Assembly (NCBI GenBank): GCA_963798325.1
Contig: CAWCSS010000001.1
Coordinates: forward strand, 186,001-250,000
From: Solirubrobacter sp963798325
GTDB taxonomy: Bacteria; Actinomycetota; Thermoleophilia; Solirubrobacterales; Solirubrobacteraceae
DNA length: 64,000 bases
Direction of reading: 5' to 3'
Position 1 is the stretch's first letter. Each line of letters begins with the position of its first letter. The notes beneath the pieces are model-generated. The model made no database searches. It saw nothing but the letters and a program-made list of their open reading frames with translations, and had not been told where the DNA came from. This document shows positions 50,812 to 62,950 of this stretch, in pieces. The position numbers and the translations under genes were made by a program.

Positions 50812-52455
50812 ATGGCCTTCACCACGCGCCCTGAACTCAGCGGAACCTTCGGCATGGTCGCCTCGACGCACTGGCTCGCGTCGGCGGCGGGAATGGCGGT
50901 CCTGGAGCGCGGCGGGAACGCGTTCGACGCCGCGGTGGCGGCGGGGTTCGCGCTGCAGGTCGTCGAGCCGCACCTCAACGGGCCGGGCGGGGATCTGCCG
51001 CTGCTGTTCTCGGACGGGTCGTCGGTGCGGGTCGTCTGCGGGCAGGGCCCGTCTCCCGCCTCGGCCTCGATCGAGGGCTATCGGGCGCTGGGGATGGAGC
51101 TGATACCGGGCACGGGGCCGTACGCGGCGTGCGTGCCGGGGGCGTTCGACGCCTGGCTGCTGCTCCTGCGCGACCATGGGACGTGGGAGCTCGCCGACGT
51201 GCTGTCCTACGCGATCGGCTACGCGCGGGACGGGTTTCCCGCGCTGCCGGGGATCGTCAACGCGATCTCGCGCATCGACCCCTCATGGACGGAGTCGCTG
51301 GCGCTGTGGGGGCCGGTGCCGGAGGTCGGTGACCGACTGTCGAACCCCGTGCTGGCCGAGACCTACTCGCGACTGTCGACGGTGACGGGCGAGTCACGCG
51401 AGGCGCGGATCGACGCGGCGCGCGACGCGTGGTATCGCGGGTGGGTGGCGGAGGCCATGACCCCGGCCGGGTTCCTCAGCGGCGAGGATCTCGCGCGGTT
51501 CTCGGCGTCGATCGAGGAGCCGGCCTCGCTGCGCTTCCGCGACTGGACGGTGTTCAAGACCGGGCCGTGGGGGCAGGGGCCGGTGTTCCTGCAGCAGCTG
51601 TCGATGATCGAGGAGCTCGGCCCGTTCCTCGGCGTCGACCACGTCCACGCGGTGACCGAGGGCGCGAAGCTCGCGTTCGCGGACCGCGAGGCGTGGTACG
51701 GGGACTCGGCGCCGGTGCCGCTGGAGCGCCTGCTCTCCCCCGAGTACGCGGCGTCTCGCCGCGCGTTGATCGGTGGGCAGGCGTCGCTCGAACTGCGGCC
51801 AGGGTTGGATGGGCGGCTGCCGTCGCTGGAGGTCTCGGGCGTCGTCGACGCGGGAGCGGGCGAGCCGACGCGTGGCGACACGTGCCATCTCGACGTCGCC
51901 GATCGCTTCGGGAACCTCGTGTCGGCGACGCCGTCCGGTGGCTGGCTGCAGAGCTCGCCGGCGATTCCCGGGCTCGGCTTCTGCCTCGGCACGCGGGCGC
52001 AGATGTTCTGGCTCGAAGACGGGTTGCCGGCGTCCCTGAAGGGCGGCGTGCGGCCACGGACGACGCTCTCGCCGTCGATGGCTCGGCGCGACGACGGCAC
52101 CGTGCTGGCCTTCGGCACCCCCGGCGGCGACCAGCAGGACCAGTGGTCGTTCGAGTTCTTCCTCGCCCACGCGGTCTTCGGCATGGGGCTGCAGGAGGCG
52201 ATCGACGCGCCGATGTTCCACTCCACACACTTCCCGAGCTCGTTCTATCCCCGTGAGTCCTATCCGGGGCGGATGGAGATCGAGGCGCGCGCGCCGGCCG
52301 CGCTGGTCGCCGCGTTGCGCGAGCGGGGACACGACGTCGTGGTCACCGGCGACTGGTCGCTCGGACGGCTCTCCGCGATCTCGCGCGGGCCGGACGGCGT
52401 GTTGCGCGCGGGAGCGAACCCGCGCGGGATGCAGGGCTACGCCGTCGGGCGCTGA
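50812..52455 (+). CDS. Gamma-glutamyltransferase family protein
   Basis: The 547-residue Ntn-hydrolase has the family N-terminus GTFGMVASTHWLASAAGMAVLERGGNAFDAAVAAGFALQVVEPHLNGPGGDL. The autocleavage nucleophile is likely the Thr in TRGDTCHLDVADRFGNLVSATPSGGW near residue 365. PSMARRDDGTVLAFGTPGGDQQDQ and a small-subunit end follow. No signal peptide is present, so it is probably cytoplasmic, unlike secreted GGTs. Substrates may be gamma-glutamyl compounds or a cephalosporin-type acyl group. GTG 50806 is an alternative start; there is no clear ribosome site after the inverted repeat. The end overlaps the convergent small gene by 19 bases. Confidence 0.88.
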   Translation: MAFTTRPELSGTFGMVASTHWLASAAGMAVLERGGNAFDAAVAAGFALQVVEPHLNGPGGDLPLLFSDGSSVRVVCGQGPSPASASIEGYRALGMELIPGTGPYAACVPGAFDAWLLLLRDHGTWELADVLSYAIGYARDGFPALPGIVNAISRIDPSWTESLALWGPVPEVGDRLSNPVLAETYSRLSTVTGESREARIDAARDAWYRGWVAEAMTPAGFLSGEDLARFSASIEEPASLRFRDWTVFKTGPWGQGPVFLQQLSMIEELGPFLGVDHVHAVTEGAKLAFADREAWYGDSAPVPLERLLSPEYAASRRALIGGQASLELRPGLDGRLPSLEVSGVVDAGAGEPTRGDTCHLDVADRFGNLVSATPSGGWLQSSPAIPGLGFCLGTRAQMFWLEDGLPASLKGGVRPRTTLSPSMARRDDGTVLAFGTPGGDQQDQWSFEFFLAHAVFGMGLQEAIDAPMFHSTHFPSSFYPRESYPGRMEIEARAPAALVAALRERGHDVVVTGDWSLGRLSAISRGPDGVLRAGANPRGMQGYAVGR

Positions 52456-52820
52456 CCGTCGCGGCGGATCGTCACCGCGCTGACGTTGTCCTCGGCGTCG
52501 GCCTGGGCGATGAGCGTGCACGGGCCGGCGTTGAACAGCAGCTTCCGTGGCCGGTCCCAGTCGAGTTGCGGCGCCTCGGTGTAGTCGCCGAACGCCCCGG
52601 TGAGCACGTCGATCGAGGCTGAGAGGGTGAGATCGACGTGGGTGACCTCACCATGATCGTGGACGACGTAGGCGTCGCTGAAATGCTCGTCGCTCGGCCG
52701 CACGCGCAGTGCGCTCGTCTGCTCCTCCACGACGTCGCCGAGCGTGCCCGCCACGCTCGTCGCCGGCTCGGACAGCAGGCCGCAGACCGCTTCGAGGGCG
52801 CCAGGCAGTCCGCTGCTCAC
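52437..52820 (-). CDS. Small protein coupled to the metalloprotease gene, possible partner or immunity factor
   Basis: The 127-residue protein starts at a GTG within the stop of the HESRH gene (GTGA). It reads VSSGLPGALEAVCGLLSEPA, then TLGDVVEEQTSALRVRPSDEHFSDAYVVHDHGEVTHVDLTLSASIDVLTGAFGD and LDWDRPRKLLFNAGPCTLIAQADAEDNVSAVTI. It is acidic and looks alpha/beta, without signal or membrane segments. No family is recognised. Strict coupling to a putative protease toxin suggests a dedicated inhibitor or chaperone; that is inference. Confidence 0.6.
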   Translation of the reverse strand: MSSGLPGALEAVCGLLSEPATSVAGTLGDVVEEQTSALRVRPSDEHFSDAYVVHDHGEVTHVDLTLSASIDVLTGAFGDYTEAPQLDWDRPRKLLFNAGPCTLIAQADAEDNVSAVTIRRDGQRPTA

Positions 52821-53856
52821 GGTTTCAACACTCCGGCTTCCACGGTCCCGCCGACGTTGAAGGCGTCCGCCTCCTCGGGCAGCGCGCGGTACTTCGCGTA
52901 GTTCTCGTCGTAGGCCTTCTGCGCCTCGTCCTGCTTGGCCTTCGCGGCGTCCTTCTCGGCCTGGGAGGCGGTCGCGGGCAGCGCCGCGGTGGCGGCTTTG
53001 GCGTCCGCCAGGGCCTTGCCGAGGACCGGCAGGGCCTTGAGGACCTTGCCGCGGTCGGCGCCCTTGCTGCCGTAGACGCTCTCGTACCAGGCCTCGGCCT
53101 CCTTGCCCTCGGGCGTGTCGGCCTTCAGCGGGTTCTTCGCCGCCTCGTCGGCGATCTTCTGCGGAATGTGCAGCTTGGCGGCGATCGCCGCGGCCGTCTT
53201 GCCGCGGCCGGCCTCGAGCCGCGCCATCCGGAACCACTGCTCGCAGTGCCGCGACTCGTGGGCGATCGTGCGCGCGACACCCGCCATCACCGCGGCGGAG
53301 GGCTTCGCGGTCTCGAACCGCCCCTTGGCGAGGTCCATGCTCCAGGTCGTGAAGTCGAACTGGCCGTTGGCGCTCCCCAGGTCCTTCATGACCACGGTGT
53401 AGGCGGGCACGCCGGCGGCTTTGAGCTCGGCCAGCGGCGCCTCGGCGAACTTCTGGGCGCGCGCGTCCGCCGTCTTGAGCGCGTCCCAGTCGGCCTGCAC
53501 CTGCTTGGCCGCGGCGGTCATCCGGCCGGTCGCCGCGCTGTCGGCGATGCCGGTCTCCTCCGGCGCCGCCGGCGCCTGCGCGTCGTCGGTCTCGGTCTTC
53601 TCGCGCGCGAGCATCCGCGCCACCGCGCGGTTGCCGCTCGTGCGCTGCATGCCGTGGATGACATCCGCGCGCCAGGTGTCCGAGCCGCCGGCGAGCGCCG
53701 CGACCAGGGTCGCGGAGTCGCCCAGCGGCGGGACACCGAGCGCGACCGGAGTCGCGCTCGCGGGCGCCGGCGGCTCTACGGTCCTGGTGTCGGTGGATTG
53801 GTGGCTGGCTTCGGGCGTGGCCGCGCAACCGTCGCGTACGCGGAGGCCCGCGTCAA
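52817..53856 (-). pseudogene. HExxH metalloprotease-like protein with QRxxGNxAV segment; probable frameshift
   Basis: The clear part, from an ATG at 53650, is 277 residues: MQRTSGNRAVARMLARE, a helical middle, then VARTIAHESRHCEQWFRMARLEAG with the zinc motif HESRH at 131-135 of this reading, and a helical Ala/Lys-rich tail. The same frame continues upstream without a start (STDTRTVEPPAPASATPVALG). A TTG at 53856, directly after the MFS stop, starts TRASAYATVARPRPKPATNP in another frame. One indel near 53780 would join them into about 346 residues. The QRxxGNxAV segment before a disordered linker resembles N-termini of actinobacterial DUF4157-type and injected-effector proteins. No signal peptide is seen. 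Confidence 0.6.
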
Positions 53857-55008
53857 CTACGACACGGTCGCCGCGGGCCGGCGCAGCGAGCTGGCGCGCA
53901 GGATCACGAACGACGCCACGCACAGCGCCGACAGCAGGAGGTAGGCGACCTCGTCGCCCGCCGCTTCGCCGAGCCGGGCGCCGCCGATGTCCCCGATCGA
54001 TTGGCCGGTGGCCCACGTCAGGTTCATCAGGCCGAAGGCGAGGCCCTGTTCGAGACCGACGTGCTCGGCGCCGTCGGACAGCATGGCCATCGAGGGCGCC
54101 CACAGCAGGCCGATCACCGGCGAGCCGAGCACGATCACGAGCGCGAGCGTCAGCGCCGTGCCCGGCCAGGGCAGGATCGCGAACGTGATCGCGCCGCCGA
54201 CCAGGCCGGCCAGCAGCGGCGCGAGCGGCCCGCGCCTGTCGGAGAACTTGCCCGCGAGCGGGCTGACGATCGCCTCCAGCCCCGCGGCCAGCAGCCACGT
54301 CGCGCCGATCGCGGCCGCCGACGCGCCCAGCTCGTCGAGCTTGAGCGGGCCGAGCACCGACATCGTGCCGAACAGCAGTCCGGGAACGGTCACCAACGCC
54401 AGGCCGGTGCGGACCTCGCGGTTGCCCAGCGAGCCGAGCAGGCCCTTCAGCGAGCCGTTGCCGACCGGCTTGGCCGCCGGCATGCGCAGCGTCCACATGA
54501 TCAGCAGCACGCCGATCGCGCCGACCGTGCAGAAGACGATCTCGAAGCCGGCGATGTCCGCCGTGACGCCGATCACCGGCCCGAACAGGGCTCCGGCGAT
54601 CGCCGCGCCCATGACCGAGCCGATCATCTGCCCGCGCTTCTCGCGCGGCGCGGCGCCGGCCACCCAGGCCATCACGGCCGCCCAGCCCGCGGCGCTGCCG
54701 AAACCCTGCACGAAGCGCGCGATGTCCAGGACGACGATGCTGCCCGCGAACGCGATGATCACGCTCGTCAGCGACATCAGGGCGAGCCCGAAGATCACGG
54801 TCGGCTTGACGCCGATGCGCGCCGCCATCCAGCCGCCGGGCAGGCCACCGGCGAACGTCCCGAGCGGGTACGCCGCGGCCAGCAGGCCGGCGCCCGTCTT
54901 CGAGAGGCCGAACTGCTCCGTCAGGTCGGGCAGCAGCGGCGTGATCGCCGCGTAGAACGACGTGTCGACGAGGACGATGATCGAGGCGAGGAGGAGAAGC
55001 TTGCGCAT
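53857..55008 (-). CDS. MFS transporter
   Basis: The 383-residue protein has 12 predictable hydrophobic segments. It begins MRKLLLLASIIVLVDTSFYAAITPLLPDLTEQFGLSKTGAGLLAAAYPLGTF with the motif PGGWMAARIGVKPTVIFG (MFS motif A region), ARFVQGFGSAAGWAAVMAWVAGAAPREKRG, and the second-half repeat GLEAIVSPLAGKFSDRRGPLAP. Drug or metabolite efflux is likely, the substrate unknown. ATG 55008 is chosen over an upstream ATG at 55065 because the first membrane segment starts there. The metalloprotease gene follows with no gap. Confidence 0.88.
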   Translation of the reverse strand: MRKLLLLASIIVLVDTSFYAAITPLLPDLTEQFGLSKTGAGLLAAAYPLGTFAGGLPGGWMAARIGVKPTVIFGLALMSLTSVIIAFAGSIVVLDIARFVQGFGSAAGWAAVMAWVAGAAPREKRGQMIGSVMGAAIAGALFGPVIGVTADIAGFEIVFCTVGAIGVLLIMWTLRMPAAKPVGNGSLKGLLGSLGNREVRTGLALVTVPGLLFGTMSVLGPLKLDELGASAAAIGATWLLAAGLEAIVSPLAGKFSDRRGPLAPLLAGLVGGAITFAILPWPGTALTLALVIVLGSPVIGLLWAPSMAMLSDGAEHVGLEQGLAFGLMNLTWATGQSIGDIGGARLGEAAGDEVAYLLLSALCVASFVILRASSLRRPAATVS

Positions 55009-55133
55009 GGTGGCCTGGGCGATGCTAGGCCCCACGCGCCGCTCACACGAGGCGGCTAGCTCCACCCCGTGGGTTCGAATCTGCGCCTGGAGGGTTGCAC
55101 CGCCTCAGGCGGTCAACGCGCCACGAGCGAGCG

Positions 55134-58391
<3,258 letters not shown>

Positions 58392-58493
58392 ACGCGTGCC
58401 CGTAGGACGCTAGCGCCCGTCCAGGACGGGTCCGAGATCGGCGCGGGAGCGGCTCGCGGGCACGCGCGGCGAGCGGGTAGGGTCGGCGCTCCG

Positions 58494-58928
58494 ATGCGAT
58501 CGGCGGACAACGAGAAGCTCATCCTCGCGATGTGGGCGGACTACGAGCGCGAAGGTCTGCCCGGGATCCTGCGCTGGGCGGCCGACGACGCGCGCTGGCG
58601 CCCGCATTCGGCCGGCGGGCGGGTGTTTCGCGGCACCGCGACCTACCGCGAGGAGATGGAACGCGCGTGGGCGGCCGGGATCCGGGTCGAGAGCGTGAAG
58701 CTCGGAATGTGGTCGCACGCGGACGCGGTGGTCGTCCGCGGGCGCATCCGGACGCGGCGTGGGAGCGTCCTCGACGACACGCGCATGTACTGGCTGCACC
58801 GGGTCCGCAACCGCAAGGTGATCTGGACGTCGTCCTCGCCCGACCTCGCGGGCCTGCTCGAGGAAGCCGGCCTCGATCGCGGGCTGGCGCCGGAGGCGTT
58901 CATGGCCCTGCAGCGGGAGACCGCGTGA
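58494..58928 (+). CDS. SnoaL/NTF2-like protein
   Basis: The 144-residue protein reads MRSADNEKLILAMWADYERE, then GLPGILRWAADDARWRPHSAGGRVFRGTATYREEMERAWAAGIRVES, VVVRGRIRTRRGSVLDDTRMYWLHRVRNRKVIWTSSSPDLAGLL. The pattern of a cone-shaped alpha+beta domain fits the SnoaL-like NTF2 superfamily, whose members are small isomerases, hydrolases or binding proteins. It diverges from pcrA and is coupled to the queuosine-salvage gene by a GTGA overlap. Function beyond the fold is unknown. Confidence 0.7.
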   Translation: MRSADNEKLILAMWADYEREGLPGILRWAADDARWRPHSAGGRVFRGTATYREEMERAWAAGIRVESVKLGMWSHADAVVVRGRIRTRRGSVLDDTRMYWLHRVRNRKVIWTSSSPDLAGLLEEAGLDRGLAPEAFMALQRETA

Positions 58929-59803
58929 GCCTGACCGACGAGATCCGCGCCGCGGCCGCGAGGGTCGCGGGTCAGGCGCAGGCGGTGCGCATCGACCACC
59001 GGGCGATCGACGAGTACGCGCGCACGCTCCCGAGCGAAGGCCCGCCCGCGCCGGACCTCGACGACGCCGACGACGAGACGCGCGCCGCCTTCAGCCTGCA
59101 GCTCAACGCGATCAACTTCGGGTCCGGCTGGTTCCCGACGCTCAACAAGCCGGACGGCCTGTCGGGGTTCCGGACGATGGAGGCCGGCCTCAGACGCCGC
59201 GGCCCGTGGACCTCGCACGAGTTGCAGCACCTGACGCGACACGAGATCGCCGAGACGTTCCGGCAGGACCCCGAGCACGAGCTGATGGGCCTCTTCGAGC
59301 ACCACCTCAACGAACTGGGCGACGAGATCGACGGCTCGTTTCTCGCGTTCGCCCGCGGCGGGACCGTGACGGAGATCGCGAGCGAGCTCGCGCGCTGGCC
59401 CAGCTTCGGCGACCGCTCGCCCTACCACGGCGACGAGATCCCGTTCTTCAAGCGGGCCCAGATCGCGGCCGCGGACCTCGCGCTGCAGGGGCTGACGGAC
59501 CCGAGCGGCCTCGAACGACTCACGCTGTTCGCCGACAACCTCGTCCCCCACGTGCTGCGGATCGACGGCGTGCTCGAGTTCGACCCCGAACTGGTCCAGC
59601 GCATCGACCGCGAGGAGCTGATCGAGCACGACTCCCCGGAGGAGGTCGAGATCCGCGCCTGCGCGCTGCACGCCGTCGAGCTGCTCGTCCACGCCCATGC
59701 GGGCACGACCGCGACCGCGGTCGACAACGTGCTCTGGCACCGCGGCGGCGCCCCGCGCTACAAGGCGCACCCGCGCCATCGCGCCCGATGCACCGCGTAC
59801 TAG
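58925..59803 (+). CDS. Queuosine salvage protein (DUF2419; Qng1-like nucleosidase)
   Basis: Members of this family release queuine from queuosine 5'-monophosphate, allowing reuse of the tRNA base. The 292-residue protein matches the family hallmarks along its length: LQLNAINFGSGWFPTLNKPDG with SGF, LRRRGPWTSHELQHLTRHEIAETFRQD, NELGDEIDGSFLAFARGG, YHGDEIPFFKRAQIAAADL, RLTLFADNLVPHVLRIDGVLEFD, EVEIRACALHAVELLVHAH and a final VLWHRGGAPRYKAHPRHRAR. The GTG 58925 start overlaps the stop before it. Family recognition is from memory of these motifs. Confidence 0.85.
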   Translation: MSLTDEIRAAAARVAGQAQAVRIDHRAIDEYARTLPSEGPPAPDLDDADDETRAAFSLQLNAINFGSGWFPTLNKPDGLSGFRTMEAGLRRRGPWTSHELQHLTRHEIAETFRQDPEHELMGLFEHHLNELGDEIDGSFLAFARGGTVTEIASELARWPSFGDRSPYHGDEIPFFKRAQIAAADLALQGLTDPSGLERLTLFADNLVPHVLRIDGVLEFDPELVQRIDREELIEHDSPEEVEIRACALHAVELLVHAHAGTTATAVDNVLWHRGGAPRYKAHPRHRARCTAY

Positions 59804-59852
59804 CGATCCGCGGCGGGTAACTCCCGGCTAACGCCAGGGAGGAGAAGGACGC

Positions 59853-61517
59853 ATGTACAAGCAGGTGCTGGACCCGGTCGGCGATTCGCTGTTCCTGAGC
59901 GCGCTCGTAGCGCTGCTCCCGCTGATAACGCTGTTCGTGCTCCTTGGTGGACTGAAGATGAAGTCGCACTGGGCGGGGCTGATCTCGCTCGGCGTCGCGA
60001 TCCTGGTGGCGATCTTCTTCTGGTCGATGCCGGCCGGGCAGGCGATCGACGCCGGCATCGAGGGCGCCGCGTTCGGGCTGTTCCCGATCATGTGGATCGT
60101 CTTCAACGCCATCTGGATCTTCCAGATGACGGAGGCCAGCGGGCATTTCGCGGTGCTCAGGCGATCCTTCGCGCGGATCTCCGACGACCAGCGCATCCAG
60201 GCCGTGATCATCGCCTTCTCGTTCGGCGCCCTGCTGGAGGCCCTGGCGGGCTTCGGCACACCGGTGGCGATCACCGCCACGATGCTGGTGGCGTTCGGCT
60301 TCAAGCCGATGAAGGCCGCGACCGTCGCGCTGGTGGCCAACACCGCGCCGGTGGCCTTCGGCGCGATCGCGATCCCGATCGTCACGCTCGCCGGCCTGAC
60401 CGAGATCCCCAAGGAGGACCTCGGGGCGATGGTCGGCCGCCAGACGCCGCTGCTCGCGGTGTTCGTGCCGATCATCCTCGTCGGCATGGTCAACGGCGTC
60501 CGCGGCATCCGGGCCGTCTGGCCCGCCGCGATGGTCGGCGGCCTGTCGTTCGCCATCGGCCAGTTCGTCTGCTCGAACTACATCTCCGTCGAGTTGACGG
60601 ACATCGTCGCCTCGCTGCTGTCGGTCGTCGCGATGGTCGCCTTCCTGCGCGTCTGGCAACCGGGTGACCCGCTCATCGCGCAGACCGGCGAGGGGCGACC
60701 GGCGATCGCCGGCGCGGCCACGGCGGACACCGCGCACGAGGAGGCGGTGCGACGACGGGACGGCACCGGCACGGACTCGCGCAAGGACATCATCGGCGCC
60801 TACGCGCCCTACGTGATCATCATCATCGTCTTCGGCCTCGCCCAACTCGGCCCGATCAAGGACCTGCTGGCCAAGGGCGAATACGACTTCTCCTGGCCCG
60901 GCCTGGACATCCTCACCGCCAAGGGCGAGGCACCCACGGCGCAGACGTTCAAGCTCAACTACCTGGGCGCGGCGGGCACGCTGCTGCTGGTCTGCGGCGT
61001 GCTGACGATGGCCTTCCTGCGGATCTCGGTGTCCGACGCGGCCCGCGCCTACGGGCGCATGCTCAACCAGCTCAAGTGGGCGACGCTGACCGTCGCCGCC
61101 GTGCTCGGGCTGGCCTACGTGATGAACCTCAGCGCGCAAACGCTGGCGATCGGCAACTGGATCGCGGGCGCGGGCGGCGTGCTGGCCTTCCTCTCCCCCA
61201 TCATCGGCTGGCTCGGCACCGCGGTCACGGGCTCGGACACGAGCTCCAACAGCCTCTTCGGCGTGCTCCAGGTGTCCGCGGCGAAGGAGGCGGGGCTCGA
61301 CCCGACGCTGCTGGCGTCGGCCAACTCCTCCGGCGGCGTGCTCGGGAAGATGGTCTCGCCGCAGAACCTCGCGATCGGGGCCGCCGCCGTCGGCCTCGGC
61401 GGGCGGGAAGGCGAGGTGTTCCGCAAGGTCATAGGCTGGAGCCTGTTGCTCCTGCTGATCATGTGCGTGCTGGTGTATCTCCAATCGACGGCGGTGTTGT
61501 CATGGATGGTCGTGTAA
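59853..61517 (+). CDS. Lactate/glycolate permease (LctP family)
   Basis: The 554-residue membrane protein has about 13-14 hydrophobic segments and the LctP-family blocks SHWAGLISLGVAILVAIFFWSMP, EASGHFAVLRRSFARISDDQRIQAVIIAFSFGALLEALAGFGTPVAITATML, NTAPVAFGAIAIPIVTLAG and TGSDTSSNSLFGVLQ with SSGGVLGKMVSPQNLAIG. GGAGGAGAAGGA precedes the ATG. It imports L-lactate, D-lactate or glycolate by proton symport. The first dehydrogenase gene starts 16 bases inside its end, so transport and oxidation are coupled. Confidence 0.93.
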   Translation: MYKQVLDPVGDSLFLSALVALLPLITLFVLLGGLKMKSHWAGLISLGVAILVAIFFWSMPAGQAIDAGIEGAAFGLFPIMWIVFNAIWIFQMTEASGHFAVLRRSFARISDDQRIQAVIIAFSFGALLEALAGFGTPVAITATMLVAFGFKPMKAATVALVANTAPVAFGAIAIPIVTLAGLTEIPKEDLGAMVGRQTPLLAVFVPIILVGMVNGVRGIRAVWPAAMVGGLSFAIGQFVCSNYISVELTDIVASLLSVVAMVAFLRVWQPGDPLIAQTGEGRPAIAGAATADTAHEEAVRRRDGTGTDSRKDIIGAYAPYVIIIIVFGLAQLGPIKDLLAKGEYDFSWPGLDILTAKGEAPTAQTFKLNYLGAAGTLLLVCGVLTMAFLRISVSDAARAYGRMLNQLKWATLTVAAVLGLAYVMNLSAQTLAIGNWIAGAGGVLAFLSPIIGWLGTAVTGSDTSSNSLFGVLQVSAAKEAGLDPTLLASANSSGGVLGKMVSPQNLAIGAAAVGLGGREGEVFRKVIGWSLLLLLIMCVLVYLQSTAVLSWMVV

Positions 61518-62950
61518 TCGCCGAACTGACGAGCATCGTCGGCGCCGAGTGGGTCTACACGGCCGACCATCAGCTGCGCACCTACGAGTCCGACGGGCTG
61601 CTCCAGTACGCGGGCACGCCGGCGGCGGCCGTGTTGCCGAACACGACGGAGCAGGTCCAGGCGATCGTGCAGACGTGCGGGCGCGAGAGCATCCCGTGGG
61701 TCGCGCGCGGGGCGGGCAGCGGGTTGAGCGGCGGCGCGCTGCCGGTCAAGGACGGCGTGCTGATCGTCCTCACGCGCATGAAGCGGATCCTCGAGATCGA
61801 TCTCGACAACGGCCGCGTGTGCGTCGAGCCGGGCGTGACCAACGCGAACGTGTCCGCCGCCGTCGGTCCCGCCTTCTTCTATCCACCCGATCCGAGCTCG
61901 CAGATCGTCTGCTCGATCGGCGGCAACGTCGCCGAGAACTCCGGCGGCGCGCACTGCTTCAAGTACGGCTTCACGACCAACTACGTCACCGGCCTGGAGC
62001 TCGTGCTGGGCGACGGTGAGCTGGTGCAGATCGGCGGCTACGAGCTCGATTCGCCGGGCTATGACCTGCTCGGCGCGTTTGTGGGTAGCGAAGGGACCTT
62101 GGGCGTCGCGACCAAGATCTGGCTGCGTGTGGTGCCGTCCCCCGAGACGGTCAAGACGCTCGTCGCCTTCTTCGACTCGACGCTCCAGGCGGGCGAGGCC
62201 GTCAGCGAGATCGTCCAGGGCGGCGTCGTCCCGGGCGCGATCGAGATGATGGACGCGCGCGCGATCGAGGCGTCCGAGCAGATGGCCCACGCGGGATACC
62301 CCGTCGGTCGTGCCGCCTGTCTGCTGGTGGAGCTCGACGGTTCCCAGCACGAGTGCGACGCGCGCTTCGACGAGGTGGTCTCGATCTGCGAGCGCAACGG
62401 CTCCGACGACGTGCGCGTGGCCCGCGACGAGGCCGAGCGCCAGCTGTTCTGGAAGACCCGCAAGGCGGCGTTCCCGGCGATGGGCCGGATCTCGCCCAAC
62501 TACTTCGTCCAGGACGGCGTGATCCCGCGCACCAAGCTTCCGGAGGTGCTCGCGCGGATCGAGGAGCTCGGCGAGGAGTACGGGCTGATCGTCGCCAACG
62601 TCTTCCACGCGGGCGACGGCAACCTGCACCCGCTCGTCTGTTACGACGGGCGCGTCGAGGGCGAGGCCGAGAAGGCCGAGGAGCTCAGCGGCCTGATCAT
62701 CGACGCGTGCCTGGACGCCGGCGGCTCGATCACCGGCGAGCACGGCGTCGGCGTCGACAAGAAGAAGCACATGCCGAAGATGTTCGCCGAGGAGGACCTC
62801 GACGCGTTCCAGCGCCTGCGCTGCGCGTTCGATCCCGCCGGGCTGGCCAACCCCGGCAAGCTGATGCCCACCCCGCGGCTGTGTGGCGAGGTGCCGGGCC
62901 CGTACCGGGTCCACCCGCTCGAGGCCGCCGGCCTGGCGGACCGATTTTGA
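61502..62950 (+). CDS. glcD: FAD-linked oxidase subunit GlcD-like (glycolate/D-lactate)
   Basis: The 482-residue FAD_binding_4 protein oxidises glycolate or D-lactate. PCMH-type FAD motifs are PWVARGAGSGLSGGALPV near residues 63-80 and SIGGNVAENSGGAHCFKYGFTTNYVTGLELVL, with GAFVGSEGTLGVATKIWLRV. The C-terminal half has NVFHAGDGNLHPLVCYD and GSITGEHGVGVDKKKHM. ATG 61502 is inside the permease gene end; longer frames upstream are shadows. glcE follows with a TTGA overlap. Whether the substrate is glycolate or D-lactate cannot be fixed from sequence. Confidence 0.93.
   Translation: MDGRVIAELTSIVGAEWVYTADHQLRTYESDGLLQYAGTPAAAVLPNTTEQVQAIVQTCGRESIPWVARGAGSGLSGGALPVKDGVLIVLTRMKRILEIDLDNGRVCVEPGVTNANVSAAVGPAFFYPPDPSSQIVCSIGGNVAENSGGAHCFKYGFTTNYVTGLELVLGDGELVQIGGYELDSPGYDLLGAFVGSEGTLGVATKIWLRVVPSPETVKTLVAFFDSTLQAGEAVSEIVQGGVVPGAIEMMDARAIEASEQMAHAGYPVGRAACLLVELDGSQHECDARFDEVVSICERNGSDDVRVARDEAERQLFWKTRKAAFPAMGRISPNYFVQDGVIPRTKLPEVLARIEELGEEYGLIVANVFHAGDGNLHPLVCYDGRVEGEAEKAEELSGLIIDACLDAGGSITGEHGVGVDKKKHMPKMFAEEDLDAFQRLRCAFDPAGLANPGKLMPTPRLCGEVPGPYRVHPLEAAGLADRF

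Noticed and set aside
55066..55090. GGGTTCGAATC, resembling a tRNA T-loop
   Set aside because: The flanking bases do not form the five-pair T stem, and no D arm, anticodon arm or acceptor stem fits around it.
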